Made by a program: the position numbers and the translations under genes. The notes below the pieces were generated by a model, which worked only from the letters and a program-made list of their open reading frames with translations, was not told where the DNA came from and did not search any database. Shown here one piece after another: positions 46,716 to 57,202 of a stretch of 64,000 nt of DNA (positions are counted from its first letter, which is position 1; each line of letters starts with the position of its first letter). The stretch comes from Oopsacas minuta (taxonomy: Eukaryota > Porifera > Hexactinellida > Lyssacinosida > Leucopsacidae): the NCBI GenBank assembly GCA_024704765.1, contig JAKMXF010000334.1, positions 168,931 to 232,930 on the forward strand. Direction: 5' to 3'.

Positions 46716-49338
46716 CTCCAGGGCTTTAGAAACTAACAGACAAATCATGTGAATTGCAGAATATTTATCAGATGAGTTCAATTTATATTAATGATATGTA
46801 TTAAATTATTCACTATACTAGTTGACATTTCGAGATATACTTAGAGAGTTGCTCTCAACAGATATATAGGGGGTAATCAAGTACGCTGAATCCGAATAAG
46901 ATATTTTAAACTACGTATTGTGAACATTTGTTATTTTTAGGTATTTGTTTAATTTATATTCATACAAACAACAATAAATTTACATATGAGAAACTTGAAA
47001 ATGCGAAATTCAGATTCAGCGTATTCTATCATATACCAGTGTAACCCAGTGTAATTGTTTGCTTTTTTCCTATATCGAAAAACAGTTACTTAAATTTGAC
47101 ATTATTTATTCTTTGTATTCTCAGGAACAATTGAAGAAATGTCAATATGTGAAACTTTAGCTCTATTTAGAGTAATATGGAATTACCTAAGTATTGTTTG
47201 GGCGTTAATCTGATATTTTAAATATTAAATTTATTATTTAAAATGCGTGACATCAAGGCTACCCTTGGATTTAGGGTTATCTACTCCTGAATCCCGCGAT
47301 TGGAAAACCTAATCTGATTCGCCTAATCGTTGTTTCAGTGTAAATCGTGGAAAACTCTTCAATTTTTCAACATTTCTTGATATTGTCGTATGTAATATTG
47401 GGAAATTGGCAATGATATATCCCTGTAATGATATCCCTGTAATTTCTAATAGAGTTTGGTAAGTAAGAAATATAATCTGGGAAGGAATGCTATGGGAACG
47501 AAAAATCCAAAAGGAATAGTCAGGATACGAAAATTATGGAGACAAAAGTCTTAGTACAGAGTTAATTAATTGCTAAAGTCAATATTATTACTAATTACAG
47601 AATCTCGGGTTAACAGCCGCGATCATTCATTAATTATATGAACCAGTATTATCTCCTTAATTGTAATTAACTATACAAATACCTTCAGACAATTCACCAT
47701 ATGTTTAACGCTGTGCTTTCCCTCTCTTAAACCATATAAACTTTCATTATTATTCTAATTAATCCAACATACTCGACCAATCTTGTATTGATTCTTACAA
47801 TTGCTAGATTTGCATTGTTCCCATTTTAATCAATTGGAGCTAAACTGCACTCAGAACTGCCAACACCTGATGGCATTCTAGTCAACTTCTATAGACTTTT
47901 CAGATTCTGAGAAACCTTGACGCTATATTTATTCAAGAATCTCTTTATCATTAAATAAGCTAAATTTCTAGAAACACGGTTTGTTGTACTGACTTTAATG
48001 AACAATTATTTATTTATCCAATAATTTAGTGCTGAATTGTGATTACTTTATTTCCCTGAATAAGTGTCGGGGGTACAAAAATGTCTCCAAAACTTGTGAA
48101 TTAAATTTAACACCATCTTCTAGAAAAATCTTTTTGATGAAATTTACTTCTCATTTGACTATGCAACTAATTAGGATAATTAGTTTCCCAAAATCTTTTC
48201 TATTTTCAAAAATTGTAACGAAGATACCAAAAAATGCCCACGAAAAGAATAAGCTCCCAGCCGCGTATTCAGGGAAATACGGTAAGAATTTACTAGCTGT
48301 CAGCTATATGGTTGCATATATGTAAAATAAGTCTATGTTATCGACATTTCACTTAAAGTTATATTAGAGGCAATAGAAGAGCTGGTTTTCCCAACCCATT
48401 GTAATTTGAACCACATAATCTTTGGTAAGGAAACATAGCTCTATTGGAAACCTGCGCTAATTTCAAATGTAATTACACTAAATTTCGTAAGATCTAATTT
48501 AATTATATTCCATTTATATAATATCTGTATTTGTGTATGTGATTATAACCTATAATTTAAGGTATATTATCTTCCGCCAGAACAACACTGTTTGTTTATA
48601 TTAGTACCTGATGTGTCTGAGTATATAAATCCACACTCTACAAAGGGAAATGTTGAAATGATACCAATATATATAGCGTATCATTTTAACCATTTGCCAA
48701 ATTAATTGCTTTGTTTGCCAAAATAATTGAATTCATTTTGCCAAGTTACTGGCGCATCCCTAACTATATCACACTAAAATCTAATTACTCTGATGTATAA
48801 ATAACTATTAGTTTTAAACCAGAGAATGAGCCTGAACAAGATTCATTTATGTAAATTGACAGATATCGATGTATAAGAATATCTTAGTTACATGGGCGAA
48901 TAAGAATATAACGAAGTATTCGCAATTCTGAAATGGTCGAATACTTTGTCCTTTAACTGTATATATTGCTATCGAGCATTCCTGCTAAAAGTGTGATCAT
49001 AATAGGAGAAGTATAGCCATAATGTGGCACATGTAGCAAAGGGAATTCCAATAGTCAGCTGATTACCATTGATATTTAAATAATAAATTGAAATGTTTTA
49101 TGTAGCATATCTTAGAATAACAATGCATATTTTTATCAGATTAATCAGAACAATCTAATTATTCATTTTCTCACCAAACCTAGTCGAATAGTTTCTTGAA
49201 ATAATTATACCTTTATTATATAAAATTATAACTACTCATGCTAGCTTTATAAAAGCAGTATACAATTACTAATTATGCGCAGAATGCTATTTAACACTCC
49301 AAATATGAATTATTTATTATTACTAGATTGCTTGTATT

Positions 49339-50394
49339 ATGGAGTTAAAGTGGGGTATACTGAGTGCGGGCAAAATTTCGAATGATTTTGTATCCGCTAT
49401 TAAAACGCTTCCATCAGCGGAACACCAGGTGGTGGCAGTAGCCGCAAGAGATAAGAAATCTGCTCAAGAATTCGCGATTTTTCACACCATTCCTAAATTC
49501 TACGGTGGTTACCAGGGCCTATTCACAGATGAAGAAGTACAGATAGTGTATATTGGTAAGTTTGTCCCTTAATTTATAAACGAACATTTATCAACTGCTA
49601 TTTTAGGAGTTACGAACCCACAACACCTAGAATGCGTGAGACAAGCCTTAATACACAAGAAACATGTGTTGTGTGAGAAACCCCTCGGGATTAACTGTCG
49701 AGAAGTAGAGGAGATGATTACAATAGCAAGAGCTAACAAGGTATTCTTTATGGAAGCATTATGGAGTAGATTTCTACCCAGCACTACAGCATTAAGAGAG
49801 GAGTTAATTAAAGGTAGTATAGGAGAGATACGTTACATCCAAGCTGAAATAGGTATTCATCCTTTGCCTATGCCTACTAGACTGAGTGACCCTGACTTAG
49901 GGGGTGGTTCAATACTAGACCTTGGTGTGTATGCGGTTAATATCGTGAGCATGGTGATGGGTAATAAACGTCCGTCTAAGATTTATGTAGCAGGATCAAG
50001 AAATGATAAGGGAGTAGATGAGTCAGCTTATTTCACTTTGGAGTATCCTGGAGACGTTGTAGCACAGTTGGCATGTAGTGTTGTAGTCGAAATGGGTAAT
50101 GCTCTGAGCGTGTACGGTTCAAAAGGATTTCTGCGGTTGGTAGCACCTTTCGCTGCCACAGAAGAGCTAGAGACCAGTGATGGAGTCAGAGAATTTCCCT
50201 TTCCACCATCTGATGCTAAATTTAACTTCAGGGGTTCAGTTGCTCTGTGCTATGAAGCAGCTCACTGCAGAGAATGCATAATGCAAGGAAAGATAGAGAG
50301 TCCAATAATGCCTTTAGAAGATAGCTTGGTTGTGTGTGGTATACTGGACGAAGCTAGGAAACAATTAGGCGTCAAGTTCCCTCAGGACATCTGA
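49339..50394 (+). CDS. DHDH: Trans-1,2-dihydrobenzene-1,2-diol dehydrogenase
   Basis: Exons 49339-49555 and 49607-50394, GT-AG intron of only 51 bp, phase 1, giving 334 residues, the size usual for this family. Gfo/Idh/MocA oxidoreductase: N-terminal Rossmann fold (KWGILSAGKISNDFV), then VYIGVTNPQHLECVRQAL and the catalytic lysine in CEKPLGINC (K97). GGGSILDLGVY supplies the Asp and Tyr (D177, Y181) equivalent to the known active-site pair. It oxidises dihydrodiols and some sugars with NADP in the cytosol. A possible polyadenylation signal lies about 80 bp after the stop. Confidence 0.93.
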
Positions 50395-50476
50395 TAGTTA
50401 CTATACATGTATAAGTATTTATATTTCTTATTTCTAATTTTTGGTTTATCACAAACCTGTATTCTCCTTATGTCTG

Positions 50477-50482
50477 AATAAA
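50477..50482 (+). promoter_or_regulatory. Putative polyadenylation signal of DHDH
   Basis: AATAAA in 'tctgaataaaatg', about 80 bp after the DHDH stop and just before a small MITE. Confidence 0.5.
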
Positions 50483-50502
50483 ATGAAGGGTTGCACATGA
50501 GT

Positions 50503-50580
50503 GCAGAGTTGGAATCGGGTTCAGGTACCTTGGGTCGCGTCGGGTCGGGTTCTGAAAAGTGGACCCAATTCCAACTCTGC
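50503..50580. mobile_element. 78-bp MITE with 6-bp target duplication
   Basis: Ends gcagagttggaat and its exact reverse complement; flanked directly by atgagt at 50497-50502 and 50581-50586. Superfamily not clear. Confidence 0.75.
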
Positions 50581-50855
50581 ATGAGTGACATGACAAACTG
50601 AATTTAAGTTCGCTAATACACAGCAACATTAATATAGATTTGCAAGTTTATTAGTTATTTTAGTTATCACATGTAATTACATTGGAGTTGCAACAAACTT
50701 GATTCTCACTCAATTTCTTATTCTGTAAAATACATTAATTTATTGCTGCAACGAATTTAAATATCCTAACCAATCAAATTTAAGTTCTGCGTTAGAAGCG
50801 ATTGCTCTCACTATAAATACGTTAGGCTTAATTATATCTGAGATTAGTAATAGGA

Positions 50856-51911
50856 ATGGCGAATACATATTTCGATACCCCTTTAAACCTTTCTGAAACA
50901 TTACTAGTTAGTCTATGTCGTGGGAGCTATGGGGGATTCGATCCAGATTTATTTGCTGAAAAGTATGAAGATCATATATGCGCTATTTGTTTGGGTATTT
51001 TACGTAATCCAGTCTGTACTAAATGCAAGCATTTTTTCTGTGAATCATGTTTTGGCTGCATAAGGGATAATGAGGACTGTGCTAGATGTCCGATAGATAG
51101 AAACAAGTTATTGCCTCATGAGTACTATATAGCCCGGACAACGCAGAAAGAGATAGAATCCAAACTTATTCTCAAGTGCCCATGGTCCAGTGAAAGTTGT
51201 AAATGGTCAGGGAATTTAAAACAGCTTGTCACGCATATAGAAGATGATTGTGAATACGCGTTTATTAAGTGTAGAGAGTGTCCAAAAGAGATTCGACGAA
51301 AATTTATGGACAAACACGAGATAGAACATTGGAGAAGTAGATGTAGAAACCTATTGAGTTCTATTAAAAACCGCACAAGTCCAGTATGGTTTATACAGAA
51401 AGATACATGGACAATATTAAACCAATCAAGAAAAGTTCTAGATAATTTCGTAACTCCATTTTACTGGGCTATACCGGGTGTGGAATCTCTAATAGGGAGA
51501 AGATGTATACTGTTCTCACCCCCTATTCTAACTGATTACTACGGATACAGGTATCAAGTACGGATTAATATGGGTGGATACGGGGATGGATATGGGCGGT
51601 TTATTTCTGCATATTTGTACCTCATGAATGGCCCGAATGATAAATCACTGCGATGGCCATTTGCAGCTAATTTTCAGCTGACTTTGTTGGATCAACGTTT
51701 GAAGGAAGAAGATAGAGGTCAACATTTCGCGAAAACATTACAATTCCTTTCGCACCCAGCTCTATTCAACTCTCCATTAGCAGGAGAGTCTAGGAATACT
51801 GGACTTGGTTGGGGACGATTTGCATCGTTTCAATTGTTACAGGATAATTACTGTGTTGAGGATACGATTGTAGTTTGTGTGGAATTAACGACGAAGTTTC
51901 AACCTTCTTAA
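50856..51911 (+). CDS. TRAF-family RING E3-type adaptor
   Basis: 351 residues in one exon. A complete C3HC4 RING occupies residues 42-78 (C42, C45, C57, H59, C62, C65, C75, C78). One or two TRAF zinc fingers follow (CPWSSESCKWSGNLKQLVTH; CEYAFIKCRECPKEI, about 105-150). Residues ~200-350 are a classical MATH/TRAF-C domain (YGYRYQVRINMGGYGDGYGRF; LRWPFAANFQLTLLDQ; YCVEDTIVV). There is no long coiled coil, so trimerisation may be weak. TRAFs link membrane receptors to ubiquitin-dependent NF-kB/JNK signalling. The intact RING contrasts with the degenerate one in the TRAF gene at 32397-33665. Confidence 0.92.
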   Translation: MANTYFDTPLNLSETLLVSLCRGSYGGFDPDLFAEKYEDHICAICLGILRNPVCTKCKHFFCESCFGCIRDNEDCARCPIDRNKLLPHEYYIARTTQKEIESKLILKCPWSSESCKWSGNLKQLVTHIEDDCEYAFIKCRECPKEIRRKFMDKHEIEHWRSRCRNLLSSIKNRTSPVWFIQKDTWTILNQSRKVLDNFVTPFYWAIPGVESLIGRRCILFSPPILTDYYGYRYQVRINMGGYGDGYGRFISAYLYLMNGPNDKSLRWPFAANFQLTLLDQRLKEEDRGQHFAKTLQFLSHPALFNSPLAGESRNTGLGWGRFASFQLLQDNYCVEDTIVVCVELTTKFQPS

Positions 51912-52978
51912 TTTGTGGGATAACTAAATGGGTAGTCATTATATTAGCTTACAATAGCTTGGAATTGTTCTTATCAATCGTACTCATCCGCCGTTCAATG
52001 CTAGTTCTGAATATTATTATTTACATAATGTATATTGGATAATGTGTGCAATACCTGGAACTTGCTATGCTATATAGTTGTTATTATTCTATTTAATCCA
52101 ATAAATTAAAATCATTTGGATATTCATGCCGTTGGAGACGGTCCCGTTGGTCGGGTTCAATCGGACCAATTTTACATTGGTTAGTGCAGTGAGTATAGGG
52201 AAATCGGATAAACTTAGCAGGGATAGCATAGACAGTATAGTGGATAATTATAACCTGATCAATACAAATAAATATCCCTGCTAACGCTTATAAGATGAAC
52301 AGATATTTTGTTATCTGGTTAGTGTGGAAATTTTGTTGAAGTACATACTAGAGCAGTACAACCGACTCTTGTTACACTAAGACGCATAAGGAGTGAGGAA
52401 TACAAACTTTGATTCCCCCAGCTTAAAATATGGCGAAATATATCGTACAAACAAACTCTGTGCTAATTGCTATGGTTTATTACAAGTGCTTCATATGCAT
52501 TGTAGAGAATAGGATTTGTATATATGTGGAATTTGTCAAATGTTGATTTTCCAAATGAACATCGAATATTCTTCTTAGGATTCTATAGAGAAGTCCAGTG
52601 TCTTTGTAATTTGTATTTGATGTTGGCCAGGGCATTTTATAGGTCCAACGTTTAATTTGGAAAAATATTGGTCCGATACAATTTCGAAAATTCGTTTAAG
52701 GCCTTAATAGAATTCTATGATAGTGGGATTGGTCGATTTATCACAAAGGATTCAGATTTACGCTAATTTTATTGTGAATGATACGTATTCTAAACAGAAT
52801 GAGGGGCGATTAATGTGTTAAAGATAATTAGGTGTATTAATAAATATCTAATAGATAGAATTACATAAAATATGAAATATAAAATTATAGAAAGTATAAA
52901 CACTTAGAAGTGATAAATGTTGAGTAAATACTATCCTATAGCTATAAGTCCTAAATATCTACTAGTAGTTATTTCGAA
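51912..52978. other. Intergenic spacer
   Basis: No gene seen. Contains a partial inverted pair (agcaggga near 52218 and tccctgct near 52276). Confidence 0.45.
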
Positions 52979-54799
52979 TCAGATCATAAAGAGAGAGAAG
53001 ACAAATGCCAGAAATATAACTGACATTGTCACTTGGAGGGAACTGCCATCAGAAGTACCAAAAGTACCCTCGATACAAATTGCTGGGTCACAAGGGGAAC
53101 CTTCTAGAGTAAATGAATTCGCATTACTGGCACCTTTGACAGAAACGTAAATTGAGTATGTTACATTTTCAGTATCTCTTCTTGTAATGTTCACATCTTC
53201 TGAGAGAGGAGATATCACAAGTTCTTTGTATGTATCAGAGGATGAAATCTCTAAATCATTGTCATACTCGTATGGATGCGGAGTAACTCTAGAAGCATAC
53301 AAGAAAGTCAGTCCTATTTCGTCAACAACTACTATCATTAAGTTCATATTATCTTGAACTTCGAATTGATAATATTGGAATTCATCCTGCAAGACAACTC
53401 CTATAATTATAGAATTTATCGGGATGGGTTGTGATTCATAACACGTAGTAGCTGTGAGGGTACTTGCAAAATCACTCAAATCTGTAAATGAATCAAGTAT
53501 ATAAATATGAGGAGGGGGAGAGGGAGAAGCTATCACATTCAATTGATTAATGTCATACCCCCCGATGCCTACGACATAGATTATGATATTACTATCTCTG
53601 ACATTCATAGCTGGGATTTCTACCGAATCGCCAGCTTTACCATCGGTCAGGACAATTAAAATCTTTGGAAGCCCCAGTGTATCTGGACGGAGGCCATTTA
53701 GTTCAGTAAATTGATCACCTTGTGTTAAGTTTAACGCACTTCCTAATTGTGTACCTCCCCCGATCTTTGTGATGTTATCGATAGCGTTGTCATAATCCTC
53801 TTTACTCTTATAAGATGATAAATAGAAGACGGTTGTATAGAAGGAACCGAAAAGAGAAAGTCCAAATCGAGTTCCATCCTCATCAGCTAGGTCTTCATCA
53901 GAAAAAGCGTTGATAATTCGGCTAATAAAATCTAAAGCAAGCGAGAAATCACTACTGCTGATACTCCCAGATTGATCCAAAAGAAATACTACATCCACAG
54001 ATCGAGTGCATACCTCTAGGACAGCACGGATGATATCTGCTTCATTATTTCTTCTCTTAAGGTCACCCCTCTGCTGAATTTCGGGGTTATTATAGAAATT
54101 CTCTAACTCATTAATAGCACCCTCCCAATCATTTTTGATGACTAAATTCCAGAACTTAGGGTACTCAGGGTAAGCTTCCGGCGTACCAAACTGAAACCAT
54201 ACGTCAGAAATAGCAGTCCTTATACCTCTAGGAAGTGATGCGAATTCCGGAAGGCCTGATCCGCGCTCAGCGTTATAAGTCGTTTGTACACTTTCCACAA
54301 TGAGGTCTTTCACCTTAGTAGTCAGGTCTTTCGCTTCATCTAATGTCAAGGCTAAAGGATTTTCAATAATCGCACAAGCAGCATCGTTCTGTGTAAGACC
54401 GAAGTATGGTTCTAATTGATTAATTACTGTTGCTTCTACACTAATGTCAGTGAAGTACTCACCGTTCTTAGATCCTAGATCCACTCCTCCTCCGATAGTA
54501 ACACCACTCGTTCCTAGAACTTCTCCGTCATCAGAGTTGATTGGCACATATCCGCATTTAGTAAGTCCTTCGTGACATGTAACGAATTCGTTGTATATGA
54601 GAGGTAGGTCAGTGGATGTACCCTCTGGTATTCCAGCTTTCCAGCTAGTTGGACAAGAAAGCATCTCCAATTTACAATCCGTTGGAACACGGGGATTATT
54701 GATGTACAGACGAGGTTTGTAAGGGGTAGTACAAACGAGTGCTGTGCATACAGCAAGCATAGAGAAGAAGGTGTAGAAGAAAATCTTCAACATTGCCAA
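52979..54799 (-). CDS. Secreted pesticin/lysozyme-like + von Willebrand A protein, likely GPI-anchored
   Basis: 606 residues in one exon. Residues 1-20 are a signal peptide. Residues ~65-255 match the pesticin C-terminal family, a T4-lysozyme-like peptidoglycan hydrolase: FVTCHEGLTKCGYVP, SGVTIGGGVDLGS, LPRGIRTAISDVWFQFG, RRNNEADII. E77, T101 and D107 sit where the catalytic Glu, Thr and Asp of T4-type lysozymes are expected. Residues ~268-445 are a von Willebrand A domain with an intact metal site (DQSGS at 275-279; GGTQLG; LTDGK). A beta-rich domain follows, then a short Ser-rich linker and a hydrophobic C-terminus (MSVIFLAFVFSLFMI), typical of a GPI signal. Likely a cell-surface protein that cuts bacterial cell walls and binds a partner through vWA. 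The fusion is inferred from one open frame. Confidence 0.85.
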   Translation of the reverse strand: MAMLKIFFYTFFSMLAVCTALVCTTPYKPRLYINNPRVPTDCKLEMLSCPTSWKAGIPEGTSTDLPLIYNEFVTCHEGLTKCGYVPINSDDGEVLGTSGVTIGGGVDLGSKNGEYFTDISVEATVINQLEPYFGLTQNDAACAIIENPLALTLDEAKDLTTKVKDLIVESVQTTYNAERGSGLPEFASLPRGIRTAISDVWFQFGTPEAYPEYPKFWNLVIKNDWEGAINELENFYNNPEIQQRGDLKRRNNEADIIRAVLEVCTRSVDVVFLLDQSGSISSSDFSLALDFISRIINAFSDEDLADEDGTRFGLSLFGSFYTTVFYLSSYKSKEDYDNAIDNITKIGGGTQLGSALNLTQGDQFTELNGLRPDTLGLPKILIVLTDGKAGDSVEIPAMNVRDSNIIIYVVGIGGYDINQLNVIASPSPPPHIYILDSFTDLSDFASTLTATTCYESQPIPINSIIIGVVLQDEFQYYQFEVQDNMNLMIVVVDEIGLTFLYASRVTPHPYEYDNDLEISSSDTYKELVISPLSEDVNITRRDTENVTYSIYVSVKGASNANSFTLEGSPCDPAICIEGTFGTSDGSSLQVTMSVIFLAFVFSLFMI

Positions 54800-57202
54800 T
54801 GAAAATACAAGATTTGTATCAAATAATTAGATAATAGAATTCGAAAGTGTAACTGAGTAATGTATTGCAGTTACATGTTTATATTTATAACACACTATAA
54901 ATGTCATCAATACCAAGATGTGTAGAGCATAAAGCGATTGAGCCCATAAGATTCCATTCCATTCCTTTATTGAATACACAATACGTAACCATTACTATTA
55001 CACATTTCATTCATGATTTACTACTGATTGATTCAATTAGTGTAAACTGGAACAATTCGTGACTGATTCTATTGGTTAATCTGAGATGTATTAATTAATC
55101 CATTTTCCGAAAATTATTTCTGCCACGGAAAGTCGTTCTGGATAGATAATCCTAATTTAGAAAACATACATTCCATGGAATCCATTAGATCAGTGGTTCC
55201 CAGCCTGGGGTCTATGTACCCCTTGGTGGTCCATAGGATCTGTTAAAATTGATATTGGGGTTCACGGGTAAAAAATTTGACACCCGCTACATTAAATGAT
55301 AAGAATTCCAAAGATGGATTAAAGTAAGCAACACACACTAATTAAATACAGTTAGGACTATATTTGGTATCACCTGTAAATTTAGGCTTTATGCATAGGC
55401 GGCGTGTCATGCATAGTGGAGGATCCGGGAATTGCTAGTGGGGAAATATCATCCAGCTGGGGGCTTTGGGGCGTACCCTGGGTGGAGCCCATGGAAGACA
55501 ATTCTATTTTCATTTTCCAATCACATTAGTTGCCTTTCTACTGTCAGCTGTATGTAATGCTGAATACTCATAAAGCTTGAAAAATTTCGCGATTTACAAT
55601 GAACCTAAATTACATCATTGTGTAGTTACTGTATTACATATAATATTTGGTCTATATTAGCACAGGGTAACATTCAAAGAAATTAGCTACGTATAAATAT
55701 TGTTTCTAATTAGACAATGGTATGATAAGCTAATATGTGTTGTCTTGTTCATAATAATAGTATATCCAACAGTTAGGGAAACTTTCATCCGTAGGTATAT
55801 ACCTGGGGTTAAGGTATTTTAATATGATATCGAGATATGGTGACCAGAAGAGTTTTTACCAAACCTGCACATTATCAGGTTGTCAGAAAAAATGCTGGAC
55901 CTCCCTGGATAAAACTTAGGAAAAACTAAGTATGCTATAAAAAGTAACAGTTATAAATTATCAATAGATTTATTCATGTACGTACTATATGCTGTGAAGG
56001 AAGCAAAAAACTCGCGCCAAGATATGTAAATATAGTGACGTGTTTACTAAGGTGAAGAAATTGGACAGCAAAAAACACTGGATAAACCATATATAAGTGG
56101 ACATAACCAATTTGCTTCAAATAAAGGGCAATGGTAACTGTAAGATTCGAACGAAGCGAGGATAAAATTTAATGTTTGCTATTCGAGCTAGTGTTTCTAT
56201 GTATTGACATAATTTTCGATACCACTATGATTCAATATCAAGTATAATTATCCTGGTGGTATCCCTACACCAGTGGTTCTCAACCTGGGGTCCGCAGCCC
56301 TAAAATGTTTTCGTTATGTTTATTGGCAGGGGTCCGCGAACCCCATAAAATGGACCAAAGAGGTCCGCAGAAGAAAAAAGGTTGAGGACCAATGCCCTAC
56401 ACCTTCAAATACATGAAATTTAAAGATCTGACTAGTTTGATACTCTATAACGATTACATTACATAAGGGGTCGATGTTGGAAAGGGCTGGTAGGGCACAC
56501 TAACATTAGATTCATACCTGTGTCCCATCAATGGTGGCCCGCTAGCGCTAGCAACTCTCACGATTTCAGGTCTACAAATACTACAGAATCCCTGGTATTT
56601 TCATGAAAACAATAGTAAATAGCACATCTCACGATTTCCCTGTGAATGACACTATAGCCGCAATTAGGGCGATTTTGGGTCGGCATATGTCCACCCAAAA
56701 TGCATAACCCTGAACTGCACTACCAGTCTGTAGGCTGGACATTTTTTGACCTTTTTTAGTCCACATCGGCCATAGGCGCCGAACGAGTATAATTCCCAAG
56801 GGGGCGGGAGCATTATGTAATTGTGTGGCTAATAATTCTCTTTATAAAGCAAATAATATAGTATATACAATTATATATTAATTTTGACTCTGATTAACAG
56901 GGTCACATCGGGACTACACATTTTTTACCCGTTTAAGCGGAGCTATTTAATACACTGGTGACATATATTGTTACACTACAATATATATAGTAATTCTAAG
57001 GAATACACGAGGGGGGTAGCCCCTTGATCTTCGGCGCCCATGCATACTAATTTTCCCCTTTGATAGCCAAACCGACATTTCGTCAACGAAAATTGTTTTC
57101 CTCACTGGCCTTTCGGATATTTAAACTTGTTCGCCCATTTCACTCGTAGTCTTTTATGATTCTCCGTTAAATTATTGGATTAGTTTTCAATATAGCTTAC
57201 AA
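54800..57202. other. Intergenic spacer with transposon remnants
   Basis: No gene seen. Holds the hAT MITE at 56271-56394, a one-ended hAT-like fragment at about 55193-55290 (cagtggttcccagcc), and a dispersed repeat at about 56886-56945 that matches one near 39860-39925. Confidence 0.55.
56271..56394. mobile_element. hAT-type MITE with perfect 8-bp target duplication
   Basis: 124 bp; ends cagtggttctcaacc and, inverted, cattggtcctcaacc. Flanked by ccctacac at 56263-56270 and 56395-56402. The inner part matches the element at 5554-5646 in reverse order (ataaacataacgaaaacatt), so both belong to one family. Confidence 0.92.

Larger units (their letters stand above)
45699..49338. other. Long intergenic region with hAT mini-elements
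   Basis: No confident gene over 3.6 kb. Contains MITEs at 45888-46054 and 46533-46715, a gcaactttgttg-rich inverted stretch at about 46365-46505, and a palindromic dispersed repeat (ends near 46870 and 47030 with gctgaatc / gattcagc). A 98-codon frame at 48029-48325 shows no family. Confidence 0.55.

Noticed and set aside
48029..48325. 98-codon open frame
   Set aside because: No family resemblance, no splice context and composition like the surrounding AT-rich DNA.
55193..55290. hAT-like element
   Set aside because: Only the left end is recognisable; no right end or target duplication.
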